From Neocallimastix lanati (nom. inval.) (Eukaryota > Neocallimastigomycota > Neocallimastigomycetes > Neocallimastigales > Neocallimastigaceae), in contig JACVTC010000077.1 of assembly GCA_016946835.1 (NCBI GenBank), forward strand, positions 718,501 through 782,500: DNA of 64,000 bases, read 5' to 3'. The position numbers and the translations under genes were made by a program. Of this stretch, positions 62,794 through 64,000 are shown piece after piece (position 1 is the first letter of the stretch; every line of letters starts with the position of its first letter). The notes beneath the pieces are model-generated. The model was not told the origin of the DNA. It searched no databases and saw nothing but the letters and a program-made list of their open reading frames with translations.

Positions 62794-62855
62794 GGGAGTA
62801 TTGCATTTCGACATAATTTATGTTTAATCATTTATTCATGTATTACAATGTGGCT
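62742..62855. repeat. Long hairpin formed by two abutting MULE ends
   Basis: Arms 62742-62793 and 62804-62855 are reverse complements over about 50 bp with two mismatches, around a 10-bp loop GGGAGTATTG (62794-62803). Each arm is the terminal repeat of a flanking MULE copy, pointing away from the loop. The arms' inner flanks also pair more loosely for another ~250 bp on each side. Confidence 0.9.
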
Positions 62856-64000
62856 TATAAAAATAAAAGAATAGGATTGGGTTAAATTTTTAATAATAAA
62901 GTAAAATAAAAATAAAAAAAAAATAAATAATAAAGTAAAATAAAAATAAAAAAAAAAATAAATAATAAAGTAAAATAAAAATAAAAAAAAAATAAAAATA
63001 TAAGATAAAAAAATAGATTAAAACAAAAAAATTAAAAAATAAAACTTTTAATCTAAAATAAAAAAAAAAAAAATATATATATATATATATATACATATAT
63101 AAGATAAAAAAAATAGATTAAAAAAAAAAATTAAAAAATAAAACTTTTAATTTAAAATATTTATAATAAATGGATGATCAATTAGAAATAAGTGAAACTA
63201 ATAAAGAAAAAAACCAAATCATTGTAAACAAAAAATATAAATTTAATTTATAGTATATAACGAATAATGCAAAAGTATTCAAATGTACTGAATATAAAAC
63301 CGTTAAAAAATGTTAAATCATACATTATTCTAAATGATAATAATAATGTAATAAAATATGAAAACAAACATACTTATCCAGGAAAAGAATATGATGCATC
63401 TGTATCAACAGTAAAACATAAAATGAAAAATGAAATTAGAAAAACCTCAATCCCATTTGATATAAATCCAAAACATATATAATGAAATATTTGAAGAAAT
63501 TGGTTTGATATGCCCTGAATATAATTCAATTAAATCCCAAATATCAAGATATATTAAAAAACAACTACCTCCTGATATATCAAAATTTAATGAAATTCCA
63601 GATAAATCTGAATATTATATAAACGAAAGAGATGAAAATTTTATGATATACAAAAATTCTAATATTATAATTTTTCAATCATCATTTCCCATTCCAAACA
63701 GAATTGTCTATAAAATACAACGAACATATGTTTGCTGATGGTACATTTTATATTGCACCAATATTTGGTTATCAAGTGTTTATAACAGGAGTATTTGCTC
63801 CAGAAATAAATAGTTTTTATACTACATCACTATCTATATTAAATAATAAAGAACAAGCAACCTATGAATTGTTATTTGAAGAATTAAGAAAGAATGAAAG
63901 TAATTATAATAATAATATTATAGTTATACCAAAAATTTTGCGTTGTGATTTTGAAAAAAGTATATCCAATGCTTCCATTAAAATATTTCATAATATTACT
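62804..64000 (+). pseudogene. MULE element, copy e, transposase broken and cut by window end
   Basis: Starts with the terminal repeat at 62804. The transposase ATG at 63169 leads into ISETNKEKNQIIVNKKYKFN, a TAG near 63252, then after frameshifts KVFKCTEYKTVKKCKSYIIL (zinc-finger-like region), YDASVSTVKHKMKNEIRKTS (63402-63460), a 2-bp deletion at the TATATA before NEIFEEIG, PPDISKFNEIP and ERDENFMIYKNSNIIIFQSS (63505-63690). A further shift gives MFADGTFYIAPIFGYQVF (about 63728-63780), SFYTTSLSILNNKEQATYE and RCDFEKSISNA (about 63940-63972), so both catalytic Asp codons are present. The rest lies beyond the window. At least three frame changes and one stop show it is inactive, although it is otherwise the best-preserved match to copy d's parts. 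Confidence 0.85.
62880..62995. repeat. Tandem A-rich repeat inside MULE copy e
   Basis: About three copies of a ~34-bp unit, AATAATAAAGTAAAATAAAA plus ATAAAAAAAA, lie between the terminal repeat and the transposase start. Related T-rich sequence occurs in the matching part of copy d (about 62600-62650). Confidence 0.7.

Overview
The window reads as nuclear DNA of a very AT-rich eukaryote, most likely an anaerobic gut fungus (Neocallimastigomycota: Neocallimastix, Piromyces, Anaeromyces and relatives). The reasons are: spliced genes with AT-rich introns; long poly-A/poly-T tracts and (AAT)n microsatellites; a secreted protein ending in three hevein-type chitin-binding modules; a receptor fusing a solute-binding-protein domain to a class-C-like seven-helix domain, a type known to be abundant in these fungi; and bacterial-type adhesin repeats that fit life in the rumen. 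The lineage is inferred from content; no rRNA or other marker gene is present.

Layout. 1-3.8 kb: nested, decayed LINE fragments on the minus strand. 4.45-16.59 kb: one giant minus-strand gene for a secreted 4045-residue protein (signal peptide, vWA-like domain, about 20 InlB/Flg_new-type repeats including 14 nearly identical 507-bp units, acidic linker, three chitin-binding modules). 16.6-28 kb: AT-rich gene desert with microsatellites, a five-copy satellite of about 290 bp, hairpins, and tRNA-like SINE insertions. 28-40 kb: a mobile-element graveyard with three MULE-type transposase relics, a LINE inserted into one of them with a 15-bp target-site duplication, SINE modules, and short elements with terminal inverted repeats. 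41.0-44.8 kb: a two-exon gene for an ankyrin-SH3-(NSP)n protein. 47.05-49.93 kb: a four-exon receptor gene on the minus strand, convergent with the ankyrin gene. 51.6-54.95 kb: fragments of gypsy- and copia-type LTR retrotransposon pol genes. 59.08-59.88 kb: an intact DUF1295 / steroid-5-alpha-reductase-like membrane protein. 61.4-64.0 kb: two MULE elements head to head around a long hairpin.

Only four host protein genes are convincing: the giant adhesin, the ankyrin-SH3 protein, the receptor and the DUF1295 protein. A 32-residue secreted-peptide ORF is tentative. The four genes do not form a visible pathway. Two of them (adhesin and receptor) act at the cell surface and could serve in sensing or attachment to plant or microbial surfaces. 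Two gene models here (ankyrin-SH3 and receptor) come from joining exons whose splice sites and phases agree. I saw no tRNA gene, rRNA gene or CRISPR array.
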